Shown here in pieces: positions 50,754-60,566 of a stretch of 64,000 nt of DNA (position 1 is the first letter of the stretch; every line of letters begins with the position of its first letter). The position numbers and the translations under genes are program-made. Below the pieces are notes generated by a model. The model was not told the origin of the DNA. It did not search any database and saw only the letters and a program-made list of their open reading frames with translations. The stretch is from Agarophyton chilense (Eukaryota > Rhodophyta > Florideophyceae > Gracilariales > Gracilariaceae), in NCBI GenBank assembly GCA_030374765.1, contig JARGXX010000132.1, forward strand, positions 332,501 to 396,500, in the 5' to 3' direction.

Positions 50754-51758
50754 TTTCAAGCCATCGATCTCTGTTTTGAAGGATCTAGCTCAGGCTAAAA
50801 CTTGATCCACATTGCTTCCGTTTCTAAGTTTTGACAGGGATGTTGTCATTTGAGCACATTGAAAACGGCGGTAAGGCCTGATGGGCATTGCAGGTTCGCT
50901 TATCTTCTGAATGCAATGCAGAGTGGAAGGCCTTATTTACTCAATAGCGAATAAAGGAACAGTTAGGCGAGGCGCCATCTATTTGCCGCGTTCCCTGGCT
51001 CCTGTGGCAAGTCAGAAGCGTTGGGCATGAACCGGGAGAGAAGGAGAGGAATGCGCTGGTGTGTTTCGCGGATTTCATTGGCTTTCTTTGAGGTGTCTTC
51101 ACGATCTGAGTTACGCAGGCTCATTGGAATTGGTGCTGCTGCACGAGCATGCGTGTGATATGTGCGTACCCTCCTATGCGGAGAAATGGGACGGGAACGT
51201 TGGTGAATAGTTGACCGACCTTGATGTCGAATGTATCTGAAGATTATTGTAAACGCTGACACCGAGCAGACCTAACTCTAAATAGCCAATGAGAACCTTA
51301 TGTGGCAGTCTTTTCGTTCCGACCGCAGTTGGAGCAGTGGGTACCCGATTGCGTAGATTTCCTGCAACTTAGCCGAAATTGGATTGAAGCCATCTACAAC
51401 AAATGTTGCGGAAAAGGTACCGATGCTCCTCGTTGTCGTTTTCAAAGGTGTGTCGAAGCGGCCCTGAAACTTAGTTAGAGGACGGCATCAAAGCTAATAC
51501 CTAATGCATGCTTCGGGACAAAATGTTGAATTGTAGCCAACTACGCACACTTTGCGGTTCTACAGGTCATTAACTCTGAGTTGAACAGCAACAAACTCTT
51601 TTGCTGTGTCGGTGTAGAGAAAAAATTAGGCGAAAGCATTGGGGTGTGCGATTCGGTGTATCGTCGTAATTGTTGACAGTTGACAAATACCTCCCAAGAG
51701 ACAGTTTTGTTTTTCTCTTATGAGGTTTTGCCTGATAAGATAAAGGAATAAAGGAATC
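50754..51758. other. Intergenic region between convergent VPS54 and PA/RING genes
   Basis: It holds both 3' ends. A 99-codon minus-strand frame (50963-51262) has no recognisable similarity and is probably chance. I see no RNA gene. Confidence 0.45.
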
Positions 51759-53285
51759 TTAGGATATGAGCATTGATCCGTAATGTAACTGCGTTGGAGG
51801 GGGTGGTAGGTTCGGAATTTCTCTTTTGCATAAAGGACAGCTGTTTGAACTTGCTTGTAGCCATGGGTCGATACACGTCCTGTGGTACAGGTGAGAACAA
51901 GCCAGTTGACGCACTTGTTGTCCGGATTCAAACTCTTCGAGGCAAACGGCACAAATAGGCTCTTCGTCGTCGCTTCCCGCTTCGTCATGAGGTGCCGTCG
52001 ATGCGGAAGACGGGGCAGATATTGGCGGGGGAGCTGATGAAGAACCGGCTTGTGACTCGGAATGCACAAGACTAAATCGCTCCGCATGATGATCCATCAC
52101 AGATGAAGAAGGTGCAGGCGAGGTAACAGCTTTGTTTGTAGCAGGTGGTATTGTTGATGTATCGACTTGAGATGTATCCGTAAGTAATGATGTAGTTTCG
52201 TCTTGTGCGAAGGAGTGGTCATGATTTGCAGTTCGATGGTAAGTCTCTACAGGTAAGGCGGCTATCGCATCGGCACGGGCGCGATACTCAGAAACACGGC
52301 GTTTGTAGCGCACAACGTTGACGCCGCATTGGCACAAAATCCACAAGGCCATTCCCCTCATCATTGCCCAGTTGAGCGCATCATGTCCGTAGTCGCCCTG
52401 AGCCTCTCCCTCCGACGTGAATATGACCTTCGTTTCATTCCAACATGGGGCGATTCTAGCCCAGTCGCGATAGCGTATCATAACAGCTGGGATAGAAATC
52501 TCAGGGTTCTTTTTAGTAGTGTTAAGTTTCATGTTTGCAAGATGGTCACCTTCATCTTTGAAGTTGACAACAATAACGCCGAGCGCTCCCGCGTCTTGCA
52601 TGAAATGAATTTTCTGCGCAAAGTCACAAACACCGCGAGCTACGACGGCGATGGTGCCCTTAACGGCATGCTGATCGGCTGGCACCGACAGCTGAAAGCA
52701 GGAGTCAAACAAGGCAAATGCAGAGGGTTCGACTGAGGGCGACAAACGAGCATATGCGAGAGGGCGTTCGTGCGAGGTGGAAGCAACAAGTTCATACGAC
52801 GGCACACTGTGATGCGTATGATGCGGGTGATGCGAGTGATGCGGGTGAGAGGACGGAACAGGTGCTTGAGTGGGACCCGCGGTAGGTACAGGAGCCTGTG
52901 GGTCAGACTTCCACGCATCCGGGGTGTTCTGTGCGGGAATGGTGACGGAAGGCGCGTCGATAAGCGGAATCTGCGGCGGAAGGTCGGAAGGCAGCTCGCC
53001 GTCGGGAGCGCGAGCGAACAGCATGCCGAGAAAGAGTGACTTTGCGGCCGAGCGCAGCGTGTGCACGTGCTGACGACCGACGCGAGACACGAGACGTAAG
53101 TAAACGCCATCGCGCTGCGCGCGTGGCGGAAACAAAGGAACATTGCTATTGGCGACGGCAGACTCATCGGCAGTGGGTCCGAAGAAGGCGGTGGAATGTC
53201 TGACGACGCGCGAGCCGCCGCATGCCTCGGGCGCGGTGATGATGATGGCGGTGGCGACCGGGACGATGAGCAGCAGAAGTAGCAT
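51759..53285 (-). CDS. PA-domain RING-H2 E3 ubiquitin ligase (RNF13/GRAIL-like)
   Basis: A predicted membrane-associated ubiquitin ligase of the PA-TM-RING family. I chose ATG 53283-53285 because it opens with a hydrophobic signal sequence (MLLLLLIVPVATAIIIT); the frame is open 106 codons further upstream without protein-like character. In the 508-residue product: His-rich linker HPHHSHHPHHTHH (147-159); protease-associated domain about 190-290 (KGTIAVVARGVCDFAQKI, GALGVIVVNF); weakly hydrophobic segment 304-325 as the likely transmembrane helix; RING-H2 at the C-terminus with C445, C448, C463, H465, H468, C471, C483, C486. The Pro after the zinc pair (C-P-L-C) is standard for E2 binding. It is likely endosomal or secretory-pathway located, with RING facing the cytosol. 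Confidence 0.9.
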   Translation of the reverse strand: MLLLLLIVPVATAIIITAPEACGGSRVVRHSTAFFGPTADESAVANSNVPLFPPRAQRDGVYLRLVSRVGRQHVHTLRSAAKSLFLGMLFARAPDGELPSDLPPQIPLIDAPSVTIPAQNTPDAWKSDPQAPVPTAGPTQAPVPSSHPHHSHHPHHTHHSVPSYELVASTSHERPLAYARLSPSVEPSAFALFDSCFQLSVPADQHAVKGTIAVVARGVCDFAQKIHFMQDAGALGVIVVNFKDEGDHLANMKLNTTKKNPEISIPAVMIRYRDWARIAPCWNETKVIFTSEGEAQGDYGHDALNWAMMRGMALWILCQCGVNVVRYKRRVSEYRARADAIAALPVETYHRTANHDHSFAQDETTSLLTDTSQVDTSTIPPATNKAVTSPAPSSSVMDHHAERFSLVHSESQAGSSSAPPPISAPSSASTAPHDEAGSDDEEPICAVCLEEFESGQQVRQLACSHLYHRTCIDPWLQASSNSCPLCKREIPNLPPPPTQLHYGSMLIS

Positions 53286-55822
53286 TGCGGGGGCGACGGG
53301 GGACGGGGGGAGGGCTGGGGGGGAGTGGGAATGAAGGAGGGAGAAGAACAGCAGACGGATGGAGACAGCGCAGCTCGCGACAAGCGAGGCAGACTGCGCG
53401 GATGTGACGAAGTGGCCTGGGCAAGCCTGCGACGGTTGCGTTTGGGGAGTCTGAAGCTGATGCATCGTTGCCGCGTGTCGCTGCGTGCGCCAATCGATGG
53501 CCGCTAATTGAAACTGGCGCCGAGTAATGCAGTACGCAGGGTGGCGCTTTTGAGCCATCAATCGCTTCGGCGCTTGCGACTTGCGCTTGCGCGTCTTGCA
53601 CATTGCCGACGATTACCAAGAATCACTGGCTAGCGAGGGTGGCAGTTGGTGTGGATACCGTTGGTAGATGTCGCTATCTTCGTGTCCCAGGTGCGAGCTT
53701 GACGTGTGTCGCATGGCTGCTCGCGTTTGCTGACAAATGCCCAGTTGCGCCTAAAGGAGCGACAACGCTCCGAAAACCCCCGCAAGGGTAACAGGGTTAG
53801 CGAGCATAACAGCTCATTCCTCACCTTCCTAGATTTGTGACATTGCCTTGGTCGATCTGTGCTGTCCACCCACGCCGAAAACGCGCGTTACGGTGTGTGA
53901 ACGCACAGTACGACCTCACCCACCCACCTGCACTCGTCCACTACGTATCCTACGGCAGCTTCCCGTGCCACACGCGCCGTTTCACATCGAATTATTGTCA
54001 AAGATCGAAGACGAGAAAAGCAATCACCTCCTTTGTATCAGAAGTGGAACACCACGACAACGTTTTTTCGTCGGCCGAGCCGCCATGTTGCATGCATGCT
54101 GCAAAAGTCTTGTAACATGGCCGCAGTACTCGTCAAGCAAGCTGATTCGTTCAAATGCCTTTCATCCTTTCTTTCTTCCTCACTTTCGGAAGCGCCAGCC
54201 TACAGCTCACAGTCCATGTAGCCTCTGTTAGGATTGCAAATCGTTCCAACTGCGTTGTACCTCTTTCTTACGAACTTTTTCCGGGGTCGTAGAGGTGCTC
54301 CGTACAAAACTGGTGCAGCGATCCCCCTGCGTTCTTCTTTACACCACTCGCCGATTCGTACTCGATATCTACTACGACTCACTCCATTGCATCTGCTTTT
54401 CGCTTTGAACTCCGCACATGGTTGCAAACTTTGTCCTCCAAGGAAGAAATAATTATGTCCCGCAGCAATTGTCTATCATAAACGGGAGTCGGGTCTGCAT
54501 TACATCATTGAAGTATCCAGGCTTGCCACAGTCAAGCAGTGCAGTGCGCTATGGCGCTGTAACGGAATGTAGACTGTTCACTATAGGCACACCTAATCCG
54601 CGGTTTGCGCGCGTTGCCATTTTCTACGAAGGGTTAAGAGGGTTGCCAAGATTGTTACCCCTTGTCATGCAGACGCGTAGAATAGTACAATCGTTTTGCA
54701 AACATGGTAAAGGGCTGAGCATATCCTTGTGTCCCTCGTGGGAGGGAGTACAGATTATCCCTGCATCCTTGTTTCTATTTGACAAGCCCAGGTCAATTCA
54801 CCTATAATTCTCATCGTGGTTGTTGCACCGTCTCATGATACAGCGCATACTTGTTGCAGTTCTACCTAGCTGCGTAAAGAAAACCCGTTTTCAGAGTAAG
54901 AGGGTTAGCTACCCTGCACCAGTGAGCACATAGAAAATGCCAACTTTTCAAAGTCACACCACTCGTCAGCATGAGAATTTGGACTCGAGTCAACCACCGT
55001 TCTGCCTGTCATCGAGCCATCAGTGCCAAAACATTTCCCATTTATCATTCACACTTTGGCAGGTGTATGGATTTGCCCTTTGTAGCGGACAGGCATCATG
55101 AAATCTCGAGACGGGGGGTAAGGGCCTACTTGGCAAGAGTCTCAGCCAGTGATTTTTGTTGCTGACACAAACGCCAGGGCTCACCAACGCAGTTTGGTGA
55201 GCGGCGACGCTTGCAACAGGCATATGCAGTTGCGATCAGATAAATACAGACTTCGCCGTTTTATAGTTCTCGGGGTTTCGTCTCATGATCCTTGAGCGGA
55301 GCGAGTTTGCTCTACAGTAGGAATCAGGATAAGGGTTAGGATTGCTACCTCCGCCTAGGCTCGAGTCAGGCTCTCAAGCCAATGGTGCTGTGGCTCCGCT
55401 GTACATTGTAAAACAGTCCGAAAAAAGATGCGTTGGGGAAGAGCAATATCGTAGAAAACATGTAGTATGTACCGTACTAGAAACGCTCGTCTTCTTCTGA
55501 TTGTTGTATTTTTTAAGATTGTATTGTTTCCCTCTTACTAGCAATTACATTTGGTACAGTAAGGATACCGCACATAGTCAATGCCTCAGTAAGGTTACGA
55601 CACTAAACAGTATGTGCAGCGCATGGTTGACATAATGCCACCAATGGAAAACAGACACTCCGATATTCTATTCTGATGTCTGGTGGTGTGGGTAGGCAAG
55701 GTTAGCGATGAAGCCGATTATCATAAGCGTGGTTAAAGATTTGTCCGTACTGATGCGTAGAAAAAGAAGCATTGCCATCAGATTAAAGAGCACACTAACT
55801 CCAGACCTCCCAGAGTTGTTTG
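53286..55822. other. Intergenic region between PA/RING and LOX genes
   Basis: About 2.5 kb that should hold both 5' regions. No further gene is recognisable. There is a perfect 8-bp hairpin CTCACCAA-6-TTGGTGAG at 55180-55201, and TAGGATTGCTACC at 55337-55349, whose reverse complement recurs in the hairpin downstream of LOX. Short frames (54418-54807, 54971-55165) look non-coding. Confidence 0.45.
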
Positions 55823-55829
55823 TATATAA
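55823..55829 (+). promoter_or_regulatory. TATA box overlapping the longest possible LOX start
   Basis: TATATAA ends at the base before the ATG at 55830. If it is the core promoter, transcription would start about 30 bp downstream, which excludes that ATG and favours 55929. Confidence 0.45.
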
Positions 55830-55928
55830 ATGAATTTGAAAGCCTATGACTTTCAATCGTCTTCGTTTGGATGCCCATTGGTTTTACCTTTCTTGTCTAT
55901 AACGGGAACGAGAAAAAGCGGGCGTAAA

Positions 55929-58040
55929 ATGAATACTATGGACACAACTAATTCTTTCACTGCTCCAATTTCGTCACCCGTTGTAAACAAAAGCATGGAG
56001 AACAATGAAAGTGACAAAAAGGTGGCTGCAGAACCAGACAGAAAAACGGCTGCCACTCATGCAATCCACAATCAAAGTCTTCAAGATGATACATTGAATG
56101 GTACTCAGGATAGGCTCCAAGTGATTTCCACTGTGTCACGCAACATGCCAGTGGATGTCATCCTCACAATGAAGATGTTCACCAAAGCAATAGAAGATAT
56201 TGGAATGCAGCTACTGCGACTAGCAGTCGAATGGGACAAGGGTATATATGCTCGACAATACCAATATGCCAAATATCAGCAACCCATTGAACTGCCCCGT
56301 CGGATTGTGTCTCTTCCAGAAGATGAGGCCTTTTCAAGCGGGAAGATTGGCGCGCTTGTAACGAGATCACACACATTCCTGAGAGCTCAGATGCCGCTTG
56401 TTGCTCGACTCGCCACTTCCCCCAATGAAGTACTGGCCAATCCAGCTCAGGACACTTTTCGAGCATTCTTCGGAAAGGAAGATTTATTCCCGATGCCAAA
56501 GGGCGTCATCAGTTCGGAGAAATCGTTTTGGAAGGAGGACAGTACTTTTTCCGCCCAGTTTCTGAACGGATGCAACCCGACAATCATCGAGAGAGTAACG
56601 TGCATGAACATTGTATACGAACGAATGCCGACTGAATTCTTAGGTCTCAGTGATCCGGAGGGACGGACTGTGCAGCAACTGGTTGAACAGAAGGCGTTGT
56701 ACTGGGCTGATTATGAGGTCCTGCACAGAGCAGCTCAACAGGGCGGGATTCAACTACATGAATCTGGCAGCTTCGTAAACCCTATAAACTTCGAAAAGAT
56801 CGGCATGTCCTCCAAGCCAATGCTGAAACATTTCTATGCCCCCTTTGTCGCGTTCTACGGCAAGTCTGATGGGCAACTCGGGGTACTCGGAATCATGCTC
56901 ACACGACACAAGGACGGGCGAAAGAACGAAGTGTACAACCAAAAGACCTGCATTGGGGCCCCGAACACATATATATTCGCCAAGATGCATGTCGCATGCG
57001 CGGATAACCAAATGCACCAATTCTACAGCCATCTCGGGCGCTGTCACCTCGTATTTGAACCATTTGGTGTTGCTGTTCGAAATGTATTCAAGTTCGGTAG
57101 CAGTGAAGCACAAAACCATATTGTTGGAAAGCTGTTAGATGCGCATTTTCGCGATCATATCGCTATCAACTGGCTAGCAAGAAACACTCTCGTAGCCCAT
57201 GGTGATGATGCTATTCCTTTCACAGATGCCGGGTTTGCACTAGGATCAAAGTGTGGGTTGCTTCTATTTGGGATGAAGTACTCTAAGTGGACTTTGTCAG
57301 ATCAAGCCTTTCCCCAACAACTCCGTAATCGAGGTTTTGACCCAGACCAAAAGGATAACCTTGAGTACTTTTATCGCGATGACGGGATCATGATATGGAA
57401 CGCCCTCAGTGAGTATGTTGAAAAAGCTATTAAGGTGTGGTACAACAAAAGCGGCGAATCACCACTGAACCAAGCAATTGCAGACGATGAAGTGCTCAAG
57501 CTTTGGTGTAGCGAAATGAGGGATCCAGGACGTGCAGCAGTTTCATCGTTTCCGAAGACTTTCATAGACTGGAAACAACTATGCGAGACTATCACAACGA
57601 TAATGTACAACGTATCGGCTGAACACTCAGCCGTGAACGCAAGTCAAGAGAGATATTTATCGTACGTCCCCAATCGGCCAAATTCGCTTTTCCAACCAGT
57701 ACGCTCGCCGTCTGAAGCAGACATGGATTTAGATGAGGAAATTCTGATGTTGCACCGGGCAAGAGGAGATGACGACGACATTGGTTGTTCCATGCCGCTG
57801 GCGTTTGCAGTATTTCAAGTTCAGTTCGCACAGCTACTGACTTCTCAACCGATGCATACAATGCTGGAAATTGAGGGTGAAGGTGTTCCAACAGAAGCTG
57901 TTACATTGTTGAAAAGCAGACTTCAACATGCTCACGAGGTAATCCGGAGCAGAAACGAGCGTCTTGAAGGCGAGAGGCCGGATATGGCTCCATATGAATT
58001 TCTTGATCCGGCTCTAGTAGCCCAAAGCATTGAAATCTAG
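55929..58040 (+). CDS. LOX: Lipoxygenase
   Basis: Lipoxygenases add O2 to polyunsaturated fatty acids, starting oxylipin synthesis. Starting at the ATG at 55929 (703 residues; the frame is open from 55830), the iron ligands are all present: H363 and H368 in MHQFYSHLGRCHLVFEPF, H566 and N570 in VSAEHSAVN, and the C-terminal Ile (QSIEI). Other signatures: QFLNGCNPTIIERV (usual F-x-G-x-N-P), the LKHFYAPFVAFY and IFAKMHVACADN strands. No PLAT/C2 domain is recognisable in the 100-residue Ser/Asn/Lys-rich N-terminus, and no clear plastid transit peptide. A charged acidic insertion (MDLDEEILMLHRARGDDDD) sits between the third His region and the C-terminus. Regiospecificity cannot be read from sequence here. 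Confidence 0.92.
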   Translation: MNTMDTTNSFTAPISSPVVNKSMENNESDKKVAAEPDRKTAATHAIHNQSLQDDTLNGTQDRLQVISTVSRNMPVDVILTMKMFTKAIEDIGMQLLRLAVEWDKGIYARQYQYAKYQQPIELPRRIVSLPEDEAFSSGKIGALVTRSHTFLRAQMPLVARLATSPNEVLANPAQDTFRAFFGKEDLFPMPKGVISSEKSFWKEDSTFSAQFLNGCNPTIIERVTCMNIVYERMPTEFLGLSDPEGRTVQQLVEQKALYWADYEVLHRAAQQGGIQLHESGSFVNPINFEKIGMSSKPMLKHFYAPFVAFYGKSDGQLGVLGIMLTRHKDGRKNEVYNQKTCIGAPNTYIFAKMHVACADNQMHQFYSHLGRCHLVFEPFGVAVRNVFKFGSSEAQNHIVGKLLDAHFRDHIAINWLARNTLVAHGDDAIPFTDAGFALGSKCGLLLFGMKYSKWTLSDQAFPQQLRNRGFDPDQKDNLEYFYRDDGIMIWNALSEYVEKAIKVWYNKSGESPLNQAIADDEVLKLWCSEMRDPGRAAVSSFPKTFIDWKQLCETITTIMYNVSAEHSAVNASQERYLSYVPNRPNSLFQPVRSPSEADMDLDEEILMLHRARGDDDDIGCSMPLAFAVFQVQFAQLLTSQPMHTMLEIEGEGVPTEAVTLLKSRLQHAHEVIRSRNERLEGERPDMAPYEFLDPALVAQSIEI

Positions 58041-58594
58041 GCTGGTTTTGCTATTGCCAATTGAAAGAAGCTCAGGCGTGAGGGGTGAAAGGACTGGACG
58101 GTTTTAGGTCTGCCTAACGGGTGATCGATCATCATTGATGAAAACCCTGTCCCCTTCGTAATATGCACACGATTAGTTTGTTTTTGGTTTGAAGGTAAAA
58201 AAAAGGTAGCAATCCTACCGTTGGTTTCAACGGTAATTGCTACCGTCGTACCAACCATACATTCTACGTTCCGGAACAGGTCATCGTTTATGGGGGGCAT
58301 GGCGGCGCAAAATACTGTACGAGAGCAGTGGAGAATTGTCACTGCACGTAGGTTACGACATGACATGCTGCTACAAGGAATAAAACGAACTCTTCAAAAC
58401 CATTCGAGTCACACGCGATTCTGAAACGTCTGTTGCTCCGTCTCTCTCATAAAAACTAAATCCTAACCTACAACGGAGCTCACCAACCTTGTTGCATGCT
58501 CGCCACCCATGCGTATCCGCCCACCTCGAACTACCACACAAAGGTAATATAAACGACTATCAACATCCAACCCCAAGCGCATCCCCACCAACAG
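58041..58594. other. LOX downstream region
   Basis: Contains the 40-nt hairpin listed separately and the probable LOX 3' UTR. No gene is recognised. Confidence 0.4.
58205..58244 (+). other. Long hairpin downstream of LOX
   Basis: Arms GGTAGCAAT-cc-TACCGTTG and CAACGGTA-ATTGCTACC pair over 17 bp with one 2-nt bulge and loop GTTT, preceded by A8. It could be a 3' UTR structure, a terminator, or a small-RNA precursor. Confidence 0.7.
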
Positions 58595-58603
58595 TATATA
58601 TAG
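58595..58603 (+). promoter_or_regulatory. TATA box (TATATATAG)
   Basis: A canonical TATA element 79 bp upstream of the ATG of the hypothetical frame at 58682. Confidence 0.45.
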
Positions 58604-58681
58604 ATAAAGAGCTGGCAGGCTTGAAACCGCCAACATCACACGCTCCGCGGCGCGCCAGCTTGCACCGCAGCCAGTTTGCGC

Positions 58682-59173
58682 ATGGGCGCTTGCAGCCGGC
58701 TCAACCGCGCGTCTTCCTCACCCACGCGCCCACCGCTACCCAAGAGCTCACCTCCAACGCTCGTCGCGTCGAGCCATACTGAAAAGGCGAATACAACCGA
58801 AAGCCTCAAGATTCCCATCCACGCTCATCGCCATGCGCACCCAGCACCACGCTTTCTACTCTCCTTCGCCGTAACAATGCTGTCTGGTCTGCGTCTCGCA
58901 CTGCCGTCATCAACGCTAATGCAATTTCACGACTCCGCGCTTTCGCGGCGTTCTCGCGCACGTGTTCTCTCTGCCTCGCGCGGTTTTGGACGAGTTTCTC
59001 GCTTTCCACACCAATTAACTACTGAAGCAGGAACGATCGCCTTGCTTTTCGGCGTGTCCCGATCGGAAAGCGAGCCACTCTTCAACTTCGGCCATCTACA
59101 ACGGTTTCCATTGTACTGTCTTGCCACAGCGCTAATCCGTCACTCGCAAGATATGTTGAGGCGCTGTTCCTAG
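58682..59173 (+). CDS. Hypothetical protein, uncertain
   Basis: 163 codons from ATG 58682, downstream of a TATA box. The N-terminus is rich in Ser, Arg, Pro and Ala, with a later segment MLSGLRLALPSSTLMQFHDSALSRRSRARV that has the look of an organelle-targeting peptide (position about 58877). No similarity is recognised. The frame is convergent with the MAP kinase gene (163 bp between stops). It may be a 5' exon or simply chance. Confidence 0.3.
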   Translation: MGACSRLNRASSSPTRPPLPKSSPPTLVASSHTEKANTTESLKIPIHAHRHAHPAPRFLLSFAVTMLSGLRLALPSSTLMQFHDSALSRRSRARVLSASRGFGRVSRFPHQLTTEAGTIALLFGVSRSESEPLFNFGHLQRFPLYCLATALIRHSQDMLRRCS

Positions 59174-59336
59174 CGCTCTTGAACGGTGCGAACGAGAAAA
59201 TGACGCCCATTTCTCGGTAACCGACAAGGATGCTTCTCAGCTTCCCAAATACACCGTACATCACATGCAAGGCGAATGAGGGCTTCGCCCACCACTCCGC
59301 AAGTGACCCTCTTTGTCTACAACCTAAAACATTCTC

Positions 59337-60566
59337 TCAAGTGAGGGCCATTGGATCCAACTGCGCTTCCCGGTCTTCTGCCTCTCTCCGCGCCCTATAC
59401 AACTCGGACTCACGCCAGATCATCTGCGCCAGGTGAGGGAGCGCAAAACTGTCTAGATTACCGCTAAACTTCCTCTCACAAATGGGTTCATCAGCCACAT
59501 CATGCAGCGCAAGCAGGTACGGGTGCTGAAATGCTTGTAACACAGTAATTCGCTTGCGCGGATCATACTCCAGCATCAGCGCCAATATGTCGCGCAACGC
59601 GTCCGGCGCATGAGGAAACAAGTCCCTTACGTTTCGAGTGGGCAAGTGTCTGAGGTACTTGTCGACGAATACTTGTGCAGGTCGCGTGCACAAGTCGAGC
59701 ACCATGCTCTGCGGCGGAGGGCCGATGGTGTGTGCCACAGTGATCATTTGCTGGTGACAGGTAGTTCCTGGGAAAAGCGGTCTCCGCAGCACGATTTCAG
59801 CTAGGATACATCCCACGCTCCATACGTCGACGGCCTCCGAATAACGACCGCCGAGCAGGATTTCCGGGGCGCGGTACCAGCGAGTGGCGACGTATGCGGT
59901 CATTTGATCTTGCATGGCTTCGTTACGCGGGGCATCGCGCGCCAGTCCAAAGTCGCAGATTTTTAGCTGACACCTTTGGTCGAGCAGAATATTAGACGGT
60001 TTGAGGTCACGGTGTAACACGCCGGCGGAATGGATATATTTGAGCCCTTGAAGCAGTTGGTAGGCGAGGTACTTGGTGTGATCAGCGCTAATGGGCTGGT
60101 TGCTGGTTATGAGTTGATGCAGATCGAATTCCATAAGGTCTGTGACAAAGTAGACCTCCTGGAAGTTGGGGAGGTCTCTTGTGGGGAGGTAGACATCCTT
60201 GAGGGTTACGATGTGCTCATCGCCGAAGTGGCGGAGCAGAAGCATCTCGCGCAGGGTGCGTTTGCAGTCGGTGACGTCATGCGTGACGCCGTTAATCCTC
60301 TTGATTGCGACCATCTCCCTACGCACGTGATCGATGGCGGCGCAGACCATTCCGTAGGCACCGCGGCCGATGACGCGGTCAACGGTGTAGCGTTGCGGGC
60401 ATTCAAACTCGAAGCCGGCAATGTAGTAGAGTCTGAGGGGGGCCGGCATGCCGGGGGCGGCCGGGTGCAGTGGCGCCTGCTGGATGACGCCTTCATTGGC
60501 GGGCAGTTGGTGCTGCGGTTGCGCATGATGGGGTTCGGCGGGTTCTAAGTCTGCGTCAACTTGCAT
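59337..60566 (-). CDS. MAP kinase (ERK-type) with TAY activation motif
   Basis: 409 residues from the ATG at 60564-60566; the upstream extension to 60914 is a low-complexity Pro/Ser/Leu translation of the polypyrimidine leader. The kinase domain starts near residue 60: Gly loop G67-R-G-A-Y-G72, Lys89 in VAIKR, HRD at 185-187 (HRDLKPSN), DFG at 205-207. The activation segment reads M-T223-A-Y225-VATRWYRAPE: the context is exactly that of MAP kinases, but Ala (GCA) replaces the middle Glu/Asp/Gly of TEY, TDY or TGY. The C-terminal MAPK extension (DEPICERKF...FALPHLAQMIWRES) is present. It acts in phosphorylation cascades downstream of a MAPK kinase. Confidence 0.94.
   Translation of the reverse strand: MQVDADLEPAEPHHAQPQHQLPANEGVIQQAPLHPAAPGMPAPLRLYYIAGFEFECPQRYTVDRVIGRGAYGMVCAAIDHVRREMVAIKRINGVTHDVTDCKRTLREMLLLRHFGDEHIVTLKDVYLPTRDLPNFQEVYFVTDLMEFDLHQLITSNQPISADHTKYLAYQLLQGLKYIHSAGVLHRDLKPSNILLDQRCQLKICDFGLARDAPRNEAMQDQMTAYVATRWYRAPEILLGGRYSEAVDVWSVGCILAEIVLRRPLFPGTTCHQQMITVAHTIGPPPQSMVLDLCTRPAQVFVDKYLRHLPTRNVRDLFPHAPDALRDILALMLEYDPRKRITVLQAFQHPYLLALHDVADEPICERKFSGNLDSFALPHLAQMIWRESELYRARREAEDREAQLDPMALT

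Noticed and set aside
50963-51262. A 99-codon minus-strand gene between VPS54 and PA/RING
   Set aside because: No similarity, no promoter signal, and basic low-information composition.
52640-53383. A 247-codon minus-strand frame inside the PA/RING gene
   Set aside because: Pro/Ser/Leu-rich shadow in another phase of the true gene, which has PA and RING domains.
55330-55345. Telomere-like aagggttagg
   Set aside because: A single partial unit, not a tandem array.
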